NCBI RefSeq assembly: GCF_031456495.1
Contig: NZ_JAVDUW010000002.1
Span: 682,001-746,000, forward strand
Direction of reading: 5' to 3'
DNA: 64,000 nucleotides
Origin: Pedococcus sp031456495
GTDB lineage: Bacteria > Actinomycetota > Actinomycetes > Actinomycetales > Dermatophilaceae
The notes beneath the pieces were generated by a model that saw only the letters and a program-made list of their open reading frames with translations, did not search any database and was not told where the DNA came from. Each line of letters starts with the position of its first letter. The stretch's first letter is position 1. The position numbers and the translations under genes were made by a program. Shown here one piece after another: positions 26,126 to 33,966 of this stretch.

Positions 26126-27709
26126 GTGAGCAAGCCGATCGTCCTCATCGCCGAGGAGCTGTCCCCGGCCACCATCGACGCCCTCGGGCCCGACTTCGAG
26201 ATCCGCCACGTCGACGGCGCCTCCCGCGAGGCCCTGCTGCCCGCGCTCGCCGACGCCGACGCGGTCCTCATCCGCTCCGCCACCAAGATGGACGCCGAGG
26301 CGGTCGCCGCGGCCAAGAACCTCAAGGTGATCGCGCGGGCCGGCGTGGGTCTCGACAACGTCGACGTCCCCGCCGCCACCCGGGCCGGCGTCATGGTGGT
26401 CAACGCCCCGACCTCCAACATCACGTCCGCCGCCGAGCTAGCCGTGGGCCTGCTGCTGGCCACCGCGCGCAACATCGCCCCCGCCAACGAGGCGCTCAAG
26501 GGCGGCGCGTGGAAGCGCAGCAAGTACTCCGGCGTCGAGCTGCTCGACAAGAAGGTCGGCGTGGTCGGCTTCGGCCGCATCGGCCAGCTCGTGGCCGAGC
26601 GCCTGCGCGGCTTCGGCATGGAGATCCTCGCCTACGACCCCTACGTCTCGGCCCAGCGCGCCGGGCAGCTCGGGGCCCGGCTGGTCAGCCTCGACGAGCT
26701 GCTCGAGCAGTCCGACTTCATCACCGTCCACCTGCCCAAGAGCCCCGAGACCCTCGGCCTCATCGGCAAGGAGGCGCTCACCAAGGTCAAGCCCAGCGTC
26801 CGGGTCATCAACGCCGCCCGCGGCGGGATCGTCGACGAGGAGGCCCTCGCCGAGGCCCTGCGCGAGGGTCGTGTCGCCGGCGCCGGCATCGACGTGTTCG
26901 CGACCGAGCCGACCACCGAGAGCCCGCTGTTCGAGTTCGAGTCGGTCGTCGTGACCCCGCACCTCGGTGCCTCGACCGACGAGGCGCAGGAGAAGGCCGG
27001 CGTCGCCGTGGCCAAGTCGGTGCGCCTCGCCCTCGGCGGCGACCTCGTGCCCGACGCGGTCAACGTCGACGGCGGCGCGGTCCCCGAGGAGGTCCGCCCC
27101 GGCATCGCGCTCGTCGAGAAGCTCGGCCGCATCTTCACCGCGCTCGCCGGGTCCGTCCCGGTGCAGCTCGACGTCGACGTGCAGGGTGAGATCACCGAGC
27201 ACGACGTGTCGATCTGGAAGCTGGCCGCGCTCAAGGGCCTGTTCGCCGACGTGACCGAGGACCCGGTGACCTATGTCAACGCCCCGCTGCTCGCCGAGCA
27301 GCGCGGCTGCGAGGTGCGCCTGCTCACCGACCCGTCGAGCACCGACTTCCGCAACGTCACGACGCTGCGCGGCACCCTCGCCGACGGCTCGACGGTCTCG
27401 GTCTCCGGCACCCTCACGGGCCCGCGCCTCATCGAGAAGATCGTGGGCGTCAACGGCTTCGACCTCGAGGTCGCGCTCGCCGACCACCTCGCGTTCTTCA
27501 CCTACGTCGACCGCCCGGGAGTCATCGGCACGGTCGGCCGCCTGCTCGGCGACGCGCAGGTGAACATCGCGGGCATGCAGGTGGCGCGCAAGGAGCAGGG
27601 CGGCTCCGCCCTGGTCACCCTCACCGTCGACACCAAGGTCCCCGCGGACGTCCTGGGCGCCATCGCCTCCGAGGTGGGCGCCGAGGTCACCGTCGTCGAC
27701 CTCGACTGA
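26126..27709 (+). CDS. serA: D-3-phosphoglycerate dehydrogenase
   Basis: 527 residues, the long form. Oxidises 3-phosphoglycerate as the first step of serine synthesis. NAD loop VGFGRIGQLVAERL, signature INAARGGIVDEEAL, DVFATEP and TPHLGASTDEAQ are present. An allosteric substrate-binding domain (about 310-450) and a C-terminal ACT domain (TYVDRPGVIGTVGRLLGDAQVNIAGMQV) follow; the ACT site senses serine in known homologues. The GTG at 26126 has AAGGAA 5 nt upstream. TATGCT at 26052-26057 is a likely -10, leaving a leader of about 60 bases. Confidence 0.96.
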   Translation: MSKPIVLIAEELSPATIDALGPDFEIRHVDGASREALLPALADADAVLIRSATKMDAEAVAAAKNLKVIARAGVGLDNVDVPAATRAGVMVVNAPTSNITSAAELAVGLLLATARNIAPANEALKGGAWKRSKYSGVELLDKKVGVVGFGRIGQLVAERLRGFGMEILAYDPYVSAQRAGQLGARLVSLDELLEQSDFITVHLPKSPETLGLIGKEALTKVKPSVRVINAARGGIVDEEALAEALREGRVAGAGIDVFATEPTTESPLFEFESVVVTPHLGASTDEAQEKAGVAVAKSVRLALGGDLVPDAVNVDGGAVPEEVRPGIALVEKLGRIFTALAGSVPVQLDVDVQGEITEHDVSIWKLAALKGLFADVTEDPVTYVNAPLLAEQRGCEVRLLTDPSSTDFRNVTTLRGTLADGSTVSVSGTLTGPRLIEKIVGVNGFDLEVALADHLAFFTYVDRPGVIGTVGRLLGDAQVNIAGMQVARKEQGGSALVTLTVDTKVPADVLGAIASEVGAEVTVVDLD

Positions 27710-27730
27710 CGCCCGAGCCCCCAGCACGCC

Positions 27731-27771
27731 CGTATGCCGTGCGGCCCCTCACCGGGGCCGCACGGCATACG
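27731..27771 (+). terminator. serA terminator
   Basis: An 18-base perfect stem, CGTATGCCGTGCGGCCCC (27731-27748) with its complement at 27754-27771, and a 5-base loop. Each arm carries one copy of the GTATGCC/GGCATAC heptamer. Confidence 0.8.
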
Positions 27772-28051
27772 TGTCCCAGGGGGTCGGCACCGGCCATCTC
27801 GGGAGTCGATCGGCGTCTCACGCAGTGGGAAAGCGGTTCCGAATAGTTGGACGTCCACGTAATCTCGAATCATGGCGCGGCAGCTGGTGATTCTTAGCAG
27901 CCGCGGCGAGTTCCGGTAGTCAGCCAGCTCGCCGCGGAGATCCCGCCGTGCGTGGCTGACAGCGGCCCCCTGGAACCCAGGGCTGGCCCCCGAAACCCGA
28001 AGACCCCGAATCCCTGTCCGCACAGGGAGATCCGCGAAGGAAGCGATCGTG
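27772..28051 (+). promoter_or_regulatory. Regulatory gap after serA: promoter, short uORF, exclusive stems, SD
   Basis: TTCCGA (27837-27842), 17 bases, then TAATCT (27860-27865) form a promoter for the uORF at 27872. Stem A pairs CCGCGGCGAG (27901-27910) with CTCGCCGCGG (27928-27937). Stem B pairs GTCAGCCA (27919-27926) with TGGCTGAC (27953-27960). Each stem has one arm inside the loop of the other, so they form alternately or as a pseudoknot. A further hairpin CCCTGT/ACAGGG lies near 28013-28028, just before the strong GAAGGAAG at 28036-28043. Confidence 0.6.
27872..27919 (+). CDS. Leaderless 15-codon upstream ORF (MARQLVILSSRGEFR)
   Basis: ATG at 27872 lies 6 nt after TAATCT, so translation should begin at the mRNA 5' end. 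The product is MARQLVILSSRGEFR, with Leu-Val-Ile-Leu at residues 5-8. Its last codons overlap the 5' arm of stem A. The design matches the ilvB leader (MARILVLP). Not recognised as a named element; probably a sensor of branched-chain aminoacyl-tRNA or of ribosome position. Confidence 0.55.
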   Translation: MARQLVILSSRGEFR

Positions 28052-28132
28052 ATGAGCGAAGAAGCCCAGAAGGCACGTCAGGCACTGCAGGAGTCGATGG
28101 ACCTGCGCGAGCAGGGTCACTCGGACGACTGA
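28052..28132 (+). CDS. Small ORF of 26 residues with strong ribosome binding site
   Basis: Begins MSEEAQKARQ and ends EQGHSDD; highly charged, probably one amphipathic helix, with no Cys. GAAGGAAG lies 8 nt before the ATG (a GTG one codon upstream is also in frame). A strong terminator follows 34 bases after the stop. The upstream ORF, the SD and the terminator make it a self-contained unit between serA and leuB. I do not recognise the protein. Confidence 0.6.
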   Translation: MSEEAQKARQALQESMDLREQGHSDD

Positions 28133-28166
28133 CACCCCTCCCCGGGGTGGCCTGCCGGCCAACCCC

Positions 28167-28206
28167 GACGAACGGCCCCGATCCGCGCGATCCGGGGCCG
28201 TTCGTC
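28167..28206. terminator. Terminator after the 26-residue ORF
   Basis: GACGAACGGCCCCG (28167-28180) pairs with CGGGGCCGTTCGTC (28193-28206), extended by ATC/GAT. It ends the small-ORF transcript before leuB, which has its own -10 at 28243. Confidence 0.7.
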
Positions 28207-28242
28207 ATCTGAGACAGAGATATCGCATGGCAAGACGATCCC

Positions 28243-28248
28243 TAGGCT
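28243..28248 (+). promoter_or_regulatory. -10 hexamer TAGGCT of leuB
   Basis: TAGGCT ends 7 nt before the leuB ATG with no SD, consistent with a leaderless message independent of the small ORF upstream. Confidence 0.5.
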
Positions 28249-28255
28249 GGCTCCC

Positions 28256-29332
28256 ATGACGTCCGACTCCGCCACGACGCCCTCGACCGACACCGTCGCC
28301 CTCGCCGTCATCGGCGGCGACGGGATCGGCCCGGAGGTCGTCGCCGAGGGCCTGAAGGTCCTCGAGGCGGTCACCGCCGGCAGCGGCACCAAGTTCCACA
28401 CGACCGAGTACGACCTGGGCGCCCGCCGCTGGCACGCCACCGGCGAGACGCTGCCCGACTCGGTCCTCGAGGAGCTCCGCGGCCACGACGCCATCCTGCT
28501 CGGCGCGATCGGCGACCCGACGGTCCCCAGTGGCGTCCTCGAGCGGGGCGTCCTGCTGCCGCTGCGGTTCGCGCTCGAGCACTACGTGAACCTGCGGCCG
28601 GCCAAGCTCTACCCGGGCGTCCAGAGCCCGCTGGCCGTGGAGCGGGTCGCCCCCGACGGCATCGACTTCGTCGTCGTGCGCGAGGGCACCGAGGGCCCGT
28701 ACACCGGCAACGGCGGCTCGCTGCGCACCGGCACCCCGAACGAGATCGCCACCGAGGTCAGCGTCAACACGCGCTTCGGCGTCGAGCGGGTCGTCCGTGA
28801 CGCCTTCGCCCGCGCCCAGGCGCGCCCGCGCAAGCACCTGACGCTCGTCCACAAGCACAACGTGCTCACCCACGCGGGCCACCTGTGGCGCCGCACGGTC
28901 GAGGAGGTCGGGGCGGAGTTCCCGGACGTCGAGACGGCCTACCAGCACGTCGACGCCGCCACGATCTTCCTGGCCACCGACCCCGGGCGCTTCGACGTGA
29001 TCGTCACCGACAACCTGTTCGGCGACATCATCACCGACATCGCCGCCGCCATCGCCGGGGGCATCGGCCTGGCCGCCAGCGGCAACATCAACCCCGACCG
29101 GACGGCGCCGAGCATGTTCGAGCCGGTCCACGGCTCGGCCCCGGACATCGCCGGCCAGGGCAAGGCCGACCCCACCGCGACGATCCTCTCCGTCGCGATG
29201 CTGCTCGAGCACCTCGGCCGGCCCGAGGAGGCCGCCCGCGTCGAGGCCGCCGTGGCGGCGGACCTCGCCGAGCGGGGCAGCTCGGTACGCAGCACCACCG
29301 AGGTCGGCGACGCGGTCGCCGCCCGGCTCTAG
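28256..29332 (+). CDS. leuB: 3-isopropylmalate dehydrogenase
   Basis: 358 residues. NAD-dependent oxidative decarboxylation of 3-isopropylmalate in leucine synthesis. IGGDGIGPEVV near the N-terminus, LRPAKLYPG, the Arg-rich VVREGTEGPYTGNGG, KHNVLTHAG, and the metal/NAD loop TDNLFGDIITDIAAAIAGGIGLA followed by EPVHGSAPDIAGQGKADP are standard. The ATG follows TAGGCT by 7 nt. leuC and leuD are 19 kb away, so leucine genes are split here. Confidence 0.96.
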   Translation: MTSDSATTPSTDTVALAVIGGDGIGPEVVAEGLKVLEAVTAGSGTKFHTTEYDLGARRWHATGETLPDSVLEELRGHDAILLGAIGDPTVPSGVLERGVLLPLRFALEHYVNLRPAKLYPGVQSPLAVERVAPDGIDFVVVREGTEGPYTGNGGSLRTGTPNEIATEVSVNTRFGVERVVRDAFARAQARPRKHLTLVHKHNVLTHAGHLWRRTVEEVGAEFPDVETAYQHVDAATIFLATDPGRFDVIVTDNLFGDIITDIAAAIAGGIGLAASGNINPDRTAPSMFEPVHGSAPDIAGQGKADPTATILSVAMLLEHLGRPEEAARVEAAVAADLAERGSSVRSTTEVGDAVAARL

Positions 29333-29422
29333 GTCCCCGGCGGCGCCCGCCTCTCCTGCCCGACGCGCCCGGCCAGGCAGGTAACCTCGGCAGGAGAACC
29401 CGCACCGTCGCAGGAGGACTCC

Positions 29423-30535
29423 ATGAGCCAGAACGCCGCCCCGCTGACCTTCGAGGTCACCCGCCGCACCGACCCGCGGCCGGACGCGGAGCGCGAGGCC
29501 GTACTGGCGAACCCGGGGTTCGGGACGACCTTCAGCGACCACATGGTCACGGCCACGTGGACGCGCGACGAGGGTTGGCACGACGGCAAGGTCACGGCAT
29601 ACGGGCCCATCACCCTCATGCCGTCGGCGGCGGTCCTGCACTACGCGCAGGAGATCTTCGAGGGCATGAAGGCCTACCGGCACGAGGACGGGTCCATCTG
29701 GACGTTCCGCCCCGAGGCCAACGCCCAGCGGATGCTGCGCAGCTCCACGCGGATGGCGCTGCCGCAGCTGCCCGAGGACGACTTCCTCGCCTCGCTGCGC
29801 GCCCTCGTCGAGGTGGACCAGGCCTGGGTGCCGGCGTACGACGGCGGCGAGAAGAGCCTGTACCTGCGCCCCTTCATGTACGCCTCGGAGGCGTTCCTCG
29901 GGGTCCGGCCCGCCGCGGAGGTGACCTACTCGGTCATCGCCTCGCCTGCCGGCGCCTACTTCAGCGGCGGCATCAAGCCGGTCACCCTGTGGCTCTCGGA
30001 GCACTACGCCCGGGCGGGGGAGGGCGGCACCGGAGCGGCCAAGTGCGGCGGCAACTACGCCTCCTCGCTCGCGGGCCAGCTCGAGGGCATCGAGCACGGG
30101 TGCGACCAGGCGGTGTTCCTCGACTCCTCGACGCACACCTACGTCGAGGAGCTCGGCGGGATGAACCTGTTCTTCGTCACCCGGGACAACCGGCTGGTGA
30201 CGCCCGAGCTGACCGGGTCGATCCTCGAGGGCGTCACCCGCTCGTCCGTGCTCGAGCTCGGCAAGGAGCTCGGGCTGACGGTCGAGGAGCGTCGCGTGCC
30301 CATCCAGGAGTGGAAGGACGGCGCGGCGTCGGGCGAGATCGCCGAGATCTTCGCCTGCGGGACGGCGGCGGTCATCACGCCCGTCGGCGAGATGCGCTGG
30401 GACGGCGGCTCGTGCGACCACCGCCGCGCCGGCGAGGACATCGGCGAGGTCACCTCGACCATCCGCACCCGCCTGCTCGACATCCAGTACGGCCGCACCG
30501 AGGACACCCACGGCTGGATGACCCGGCTGGTCTGA
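29423..30535 (+). CDS. ilvE: Branched-chain amino acid aminotransferase
   Basis: 370 residues of fold type IV PLP aminotransferase, performing the last step to Val, Leu and Ile. HYAQEIFEGMKAYRHEDGS, the Arg-rich LYLRPFMYASE, the PLP lysine in GAAKCGGNYASSL, and the signature ELGGMNLFFV with the TPELTGSILEGVTR block are seen. AGGAGG lies before the ATG with correct spacing; TAACCT at 29382-29387 is a likely -10, leaving a short leader. It lies 90 bases downstream of leuB and may be partly co-transcribed. Confidence 0.96.
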   Translation: MSQNAAPLTFEVTRRTDPRPDAEREAVLANPGFGTTFSDHMVTATWTRDEGWHDGKVTAYGPITLMPSAAVLHYAQEIFEGMKAYRHEDGSIWTFRPEANAQRMLRSSTRMALPQLPEDDFLASLRALVEVDQAWVPAYDGGEKSLYLRPFMYASEAFLGVRPAAEVTYSVIASPAGAYFSGGIKPVTLWLSEHYARAGEGGTGAAKCGGNYASSLAGQLEGIEHGCDQAVFLDSSTHTYVEELGGMNLFFVTRDNRLVTPELTGSILEGVTRSSVLELGKELGLTVEERRVPIQEWKDGAASGEIAEIFACGTAAVITPVGEMRWDGGSCDHRRAGEDIGEVTSTIRTRLLDIQYGRTEDTHGWMTRLV

Positions 30536-30564
30536 CCCGCACCCGCTCGCCTCTGACGCCAGGA

Positions 30565-30620
30565 GTGCCCACTCTTCGCCTGACGCTGGAACCTCACGGC
30601 TGATCGCGAAGAGTGGGCAC
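30565..30620. terminator. Hairpin after ilvE, also flank of the AbiEi-like gene
   Basis: GTGCCCACTCTTCGC (30565-30579) pairs with GCGAAGAGTGGGCAC (30606-30620), 15 bases, loop 26. Its right arm is part of a direct repeat that recurs beyond the next gene. Confidence 0.65.
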
Positions 30621-30631
30621 TTCTCCGTCCA
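30606..30631 (+). repeat. Left direct repeat flanking the AbiEi-like gene
   Basis: GGGCACTTCTCCGTCCA at 30615-30631 recurs with one change at 31709-31725. A longer match, GCGAAG..TGGGCACTTCT, begins at 30606 and recurs at 31749. Confidence 0.6.
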
Positions 30632-30715
30632 CAGGAGCACGCGTGCTGCTGCGGCTGTCCACAGTCCTGTGCCGAGACGTGTCCGCGCCGCGACCGCGCA
30701 GGAAACCCTCATGCC

Positions 30716-31657
30716 ATGGACCGCGCGCTCCCATCCGCCCTCTGCGACCTCGCTGCGGCGCAGCTCGGTGTGTTCTGCTCGCGACAGGCGCATGGGTACG
30801 GCATCTCGGACCAGGACCTGTCGCGACTGGCGAGGAAGGGGCGCGTCGTGCGCCTCGGTCAAGGCGCGTATGCCGAGCCCAGAGCCCTTGACGGCCTGGA
30901 TGCCACCGCCAGGTACGTCATGACCGTACGTGCCGTGGTGCTGGCGCGGTCGGTGCCGTCCTGGGCGTCGCACCATGCAGCCCTTGCACTGTTCGGGATC
31001 CCGCTGGTCGACGCGGACATGGGTTGCGTCGATGTCGCCGCGCGCGTGGTGGCGCCGTTCCGCAGCCAGCACGTACGCGTCAGCTCCCTCCCGGACGACG
31101 AGCCCTGCACGTCCGTCAACGGGACACCGTCGGTCTCCGTGACGACAGCAGTCGTCCAGGTGGCCGCTCGTTCGCTGAAGGCCGGACTGGTCGCGGCGGA
31201 TGCCTCGGTCCACACCGGCCAGACCACCATGGAGCAGTTGGCGATGCGGGCCGACCAGTTGCCGTTCGGTCCTCGACAGCGTCGCACCCTTGCTGCGGTC
31301 CTGGGGGCGGTGGACCCCGGTGCCGAGTCGCCCGGGGAGAGCCTCGCCCGGCTGGTGCTGAAGGGCCTCGGCCTGCCGGTGCGGTCCCAGGTCGTCCTGC
31401 GGGACCTCGACGGCGTCATCGGGCGAGTCGACTTCGTCGTCGACGAACGCGTCGTCGTCGAGTTCGACGGGCTGGTCAAGTACGCCGGGGCTGGGGGGCG
31501 AGACGCGCTGGCTCGCGAGAAGCGTCGGGAGGACAGGCTGAGAGCGGCTGGGTACGAGGTCGTCCGGCTGACCTGGGCGGACCTGCGACAGCCCGAGCGA
31601 CTGGGCGCAGCCATCCGTACAGCGCAGGACCGCGCCCGCGCCCGGACTGTCGCATAG
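30716..31657 (+). CDS. AbiEi-antitoxin-like domain plus DUF559-type nuclease fold protein
   Basis: 313 residues. The N-terminus (CSRQAHGYGISDQDLSRLARKGRVVRLGQGAYAE) is a winged-helix of the AbiEi antitoxin type, about residues 20-60. The C-terminus (GVIGRVDFVVDERVVVEFDG, then REKRREDRLRAAGYEVVRLTWADL) has the Asp/Glu spacing of a restriction-endonuclease-like DUF559 fold. No partner toxin is adjacent. Two ATGs lie close together; 30716 was used. Codon use is more relaxed than in neighbours, and near-identical direct repeats flank it, which suggests arrival by transfer. The function is not established; defence or stress roles are speculative. Confidence 0.72.
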   Translation: MDRALPSALCDLAAAQLGVFCSRQAHGYGISDQDLSRLARKGRVVRLGQGAYAEPRALDGLDATARYVMTVRAVVLARSVPSWASHHAALALFGIPLVDADMGCVDVAARVVAPFRSQHVRVSSLPDDEPCTSVNGTPSVSVTTAVVQVAARSLKAGLVAADASVHTGQTTMEQLAMRADQLPFGPRQRRTLAAVLGAVDPGAESPGESLARLVLKGLGLPVRSQVVLRDLDGVIGRVDFVVDERVVVEFDGLVKYAGAGGRDALAREKRREDRLRAAGYEVVRLTWADLRQPERLGAAIRTAQDRARARTVA

Positions 31658-31708
31658 GGGCGCTCGCAATCACGCCTCCCCAGGGCGCCCTCGCGGCATA
31701 CGAAGAAA

Positions 31709-31767
31709 GGGCACTTCTCCGCCCATAGCGGGAACGTCCCATGCATCCGCGAAGTCTGGGCACTTCT
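31709..31767 (+). repeat. Right direct repeats flanking the AbiEi-like gene
   Basis: GGGCACTTCTCCGCCCA (31709-31725) matches 30615-30631 at 16 of 17 positions. GCGAAGTCTGGGCACTTCT (31749-31767) matches 30606-30624 at 17 of 19. They enclose a single gene. Confidence 0.6.
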
Positions 31768-31861
31768 AGGAAGCGCGGCGGGCGGGGCCCTGGGTGGAGC
31801 GCCGCCGCCCACCATCCGGACGCGGCATCCAGTGTCCGGACGGGGCTGTCACCATGGGGAC

Positions 31862-31906
31862 ATGACGTCCTGGCACGTGGCCACCGCCACGGTGATTATC
31901 GACTAG
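31862..31906 (+). CDS. cimA leader peptide MTSWHVATATVIID
   Basis: Fourteen codons from ATG 31862 to TAG 31904-31906. Val-Ile-Ile lies just before the end, preceded by Thr codons. A -10-like CACCAT (31850-31855) ends 6 nt before the ATG, suggesting a leaderless start. The stop codon is part of the first downstream hairpin. Because cimA feeds isoleucine synthesis, an Ile-rich leader before it fits control by charged tRNA-Ile. Confidence 0.6.
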   Translation: MTSWHVATATVIID

Positions 31907-31963
31907 CGCGACGAGAACCCTCTCGTCGCGCAGACCTCCCGTACCCGGGGGGTCTTTCTGTTT
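31906..31963 (+). promoter_or_regulatory. cimA attenuator: stem plus intrinsic terminator
   Basis: GCGCGACGAGA (31906-31916) pairs perfectly with TCTCGTCGCGC (31921-31931) over a 4-base loop. Directly next, AGACCTCCC (31932-31940) pairs with GGGGGGTCT (31947-31955), followed by T-rich TTCTGTTT. This is a leader-peptide, stem, terminator order like that before ilvB. About 155 bases of leader remain before cimA. Confidence 0.65.
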
Positions 31964-32119
31964 GTGCAGCACGGCCTGTTCGTGCAGCACGAACGGTGGC
32001 GACGCCCAGACCCACCCCATGCCGGGCGTCGGGCGCGACGAGGAGAATGACCACCAGGACGACGACCCGGACCGCCTGCGCGGCGGTCCACCCGCGGACA
32101 CGGCCCCGAGGAAACGATG

Positions 32120-33700
32120 ATGAGCGACCTGCACGTCTACGACACGACCCTGCGCGACGGCGCGCAGCAGGAGGGGCTCAACCTCTCGGTCGCCGACAAG
32201 CTCGCCATCGCGGTGCACCTCGACGAGCTGGGCGTCGGCTTCATCGAGGGCGGCTGGCCGGGCGCGAACCCCAAGGACACGGAGTTCTTCGCCCGGGCCC
32301 GCACCGAGCTGCAGCTGCGCAACGCCGTCCTCGCGGCGTTCGGCGCGACCCGGCGGGCCGGCGGCGTCGCTGCCGACGACCCGCTGGTCCGCGCCCTGCT
32401 CGACTCCGAGGCGCCGGTGGTCACCCTCGTGGCCAAGTCGCACGTGCGCCACGTCGAGTCCGCGCTGCGCACCACGCTCGAGGAGAACCTCGCCATGGTG
32501 CGCGACACGGTCTCCTTCCTCACCGGCGAGGGCCGGCGCGTCTTCCTCGACGCCGAGCACTTCTTCGACGGGTATGCCGCGGACCGCGCGTACGCCCTCG
32601 AGGTGGTGCGGACCGCGCTCGAGGCGGGGGCGGAGGTCGTGGCGCTGTGCGACACCAACGGCGGCATGCTGCCCGGGCAGGTGACCGACGTCGTGGGGGA
32701 CACCGTCGCGGCGACGGCCGGGCGGGTCGGCATCCACTGCCACAACGACACCGGGTGCGCGGTGGCCAACTCGATGGCCGCCGTCGAGGCCGGGGCCAGC
32801 CACGTGCAGGGCACGATCAACGGGTACGGCGAGCGCACCGGCAACGCCGACCTGCTCACGGTCGTGAGCAACCTGCAGATCAAGCGGGGCCTGCCGCTGC
32901 TGCAGCCCGAGCGGCTGCGCGAGGCGACCCGGATCGCCCACGCGGTCAGCGAGATCACCAACGTCCCGCCCTACTCGCGCCAGCCCTACGTCGGCGCCAG
33001 CGCGTTCGCGCACAAGGCCGGACTGCACGCCAGCGCCATCAAGGTGGACCCCGACCTGTACCAGCACACGGACCCCCAGCACGTCGGCAACGACATGCGG
33101 ATGCTGGTGTCGGACATGGCCGGTCGCGCCTCCATCGAGCTCAAGGGGCGCGAGCTCGGCTACGACCTGTCGGGCGACCCGGACCTGCTGGCCCGCGTCC
33201 TCGCGACCGTCAAGGAGCTCGAGCTGCGCGGATACACCTTCGACGCGGCCGACGCGTCGTTCGAGCTGCTGCTGCGCCGCGAGGTGGAGGGCGCCACGCA
33301 CGACTTCTTCGAGGTCGAGTCGTGGCGGGTCATCACCGACGCCCGCGGTGACGAGGACGCCCTCTCCGAGGGCACGGTGAAGGTGGTGGCCGGCGGCCAG
33401 CGGGTCGTCGCGACCGGCGAGGGGAACGGCCCCGTCAACGCGCTCGACCACGCGCTGCGGCAGGCGCTCGTCCCGGCCTACCCCGAGCTCGACAAGCTCG
33501 AGCTCATCGACTTCCGCGTCCGCATCCTCGACGCCGCCCACGGCACCGACGCCGTCACGCGCGTGCTCATCGAGACCTCCGACGGCTCGACCTCCTGGGA
33601 GACCATCGGCGTGGCCGGCAACATCATCGAGGCGTCGTGGCAGGCGCTGGTGGACGGCGTCACGTACGGACTGGTCCGCGCCGGGGTGCCGGTCCGGTAG
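32120..33700 (+). CDS. cimA: Citramalate synthase
   Basis: 526 residues. Condenses pyruvate and acetyl-CoA to citramalate, giving a threonine-independent route to 2-ketobutyrate and isoleucine. It is a DRE-TIM metallolyase: YDTTLRDGAQQEGLNLSVADKL carries the metal and catalytic residues, and GIHCHNDTGCAVANSMAAVEAGASHVQGTINGYGERTGNADL the second metal site. A C-terminal LeuA-type regulatory dimer domain runs from about 385. The length and the QQEG variant fit CimA rather than LeuA. GAGGAA precedes tandem ATGs at 32117 and 32120; the second has better spacing. Probably controlled by the attenuator at 31862-31963. Confidence 0.92.
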   Translation: MSDLHVYDTTLRDGAQQEGLNLSVADKLAIAVHLDELGVGFIEGGWPGANPKDTEFFARARTELQLRNAVLAAFGATRRAGGVAADDPLVRALLDSEAPVVTLVAKSHVRHVESALRTTLEENLAMVRDTVSFLTGEGRRVFLDAEHFFDGYAADRAYALEVVRTALEAGAEVVALCDTNGGMLPGQVTDVVGDTVAATAGRVGIHCHNDTGCAVANSMAAVEAGASHVQGTINGYGERTGNADLLTVVSNLQIKRGLPLLQPERLREATRIAHAVSEITNVPPYSRQPYVGASAFAHKAGLHASAIKVDPDLYQHTDPQHVGNDMRMLVSDMAGRASIELKGRELGYDLSGDPDLLARVLATVKELELRGYTFDAADASFELLLRREVEGATHDFFEVESWRVITDARGDEDALSEGTVKVVAGGQRVVATGEGNGPVNALDHALRQALVPAYPELDKLELIDFRVRILDAAHGTDAVTRVLIETSDGSTSWETIGVAGNIIEASWQALVDGVTYGLVRAGVPVR

Positions 33701-33763
33701 CGGCCGGGGCCTGCAGCCCGCCGGCCGGGACGGTCGGGTCCCCACGAGCCGGGGGGAGAAGTC

Positions 33764-33816
33764 GAGCACCGGCCGGTCCTGGCGCAGGGGGGGTATGCCG
33801 GGACCGGCCGGTGCTC
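33764..33816 (+). terminator. cimA terminator
   Basis: GAGCACCGGCCGGTCC (33764-33779) pairs with GGACCGGCCGGTGCTC (33801-33816). The loop holds one GTATGCC heptamer. The rest of the 33701-33966 gap shows no other structure I can support. Confidence 0.75.
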
Positions 33817-33966
33817 AGAACGCCAGGGCGTCTGCGGGGAGGCCCGGCGGTTGGAGCGCCGACCGGCCCTCAGGGGACGTGGACCGGTCGGCGTACTCCC
33901 AAGCCTCGCTCACGCGGGTGCGCCGTCGCCCGGTGCCGCCGTCGCAATTCGCCTAGTGCATGGGGA

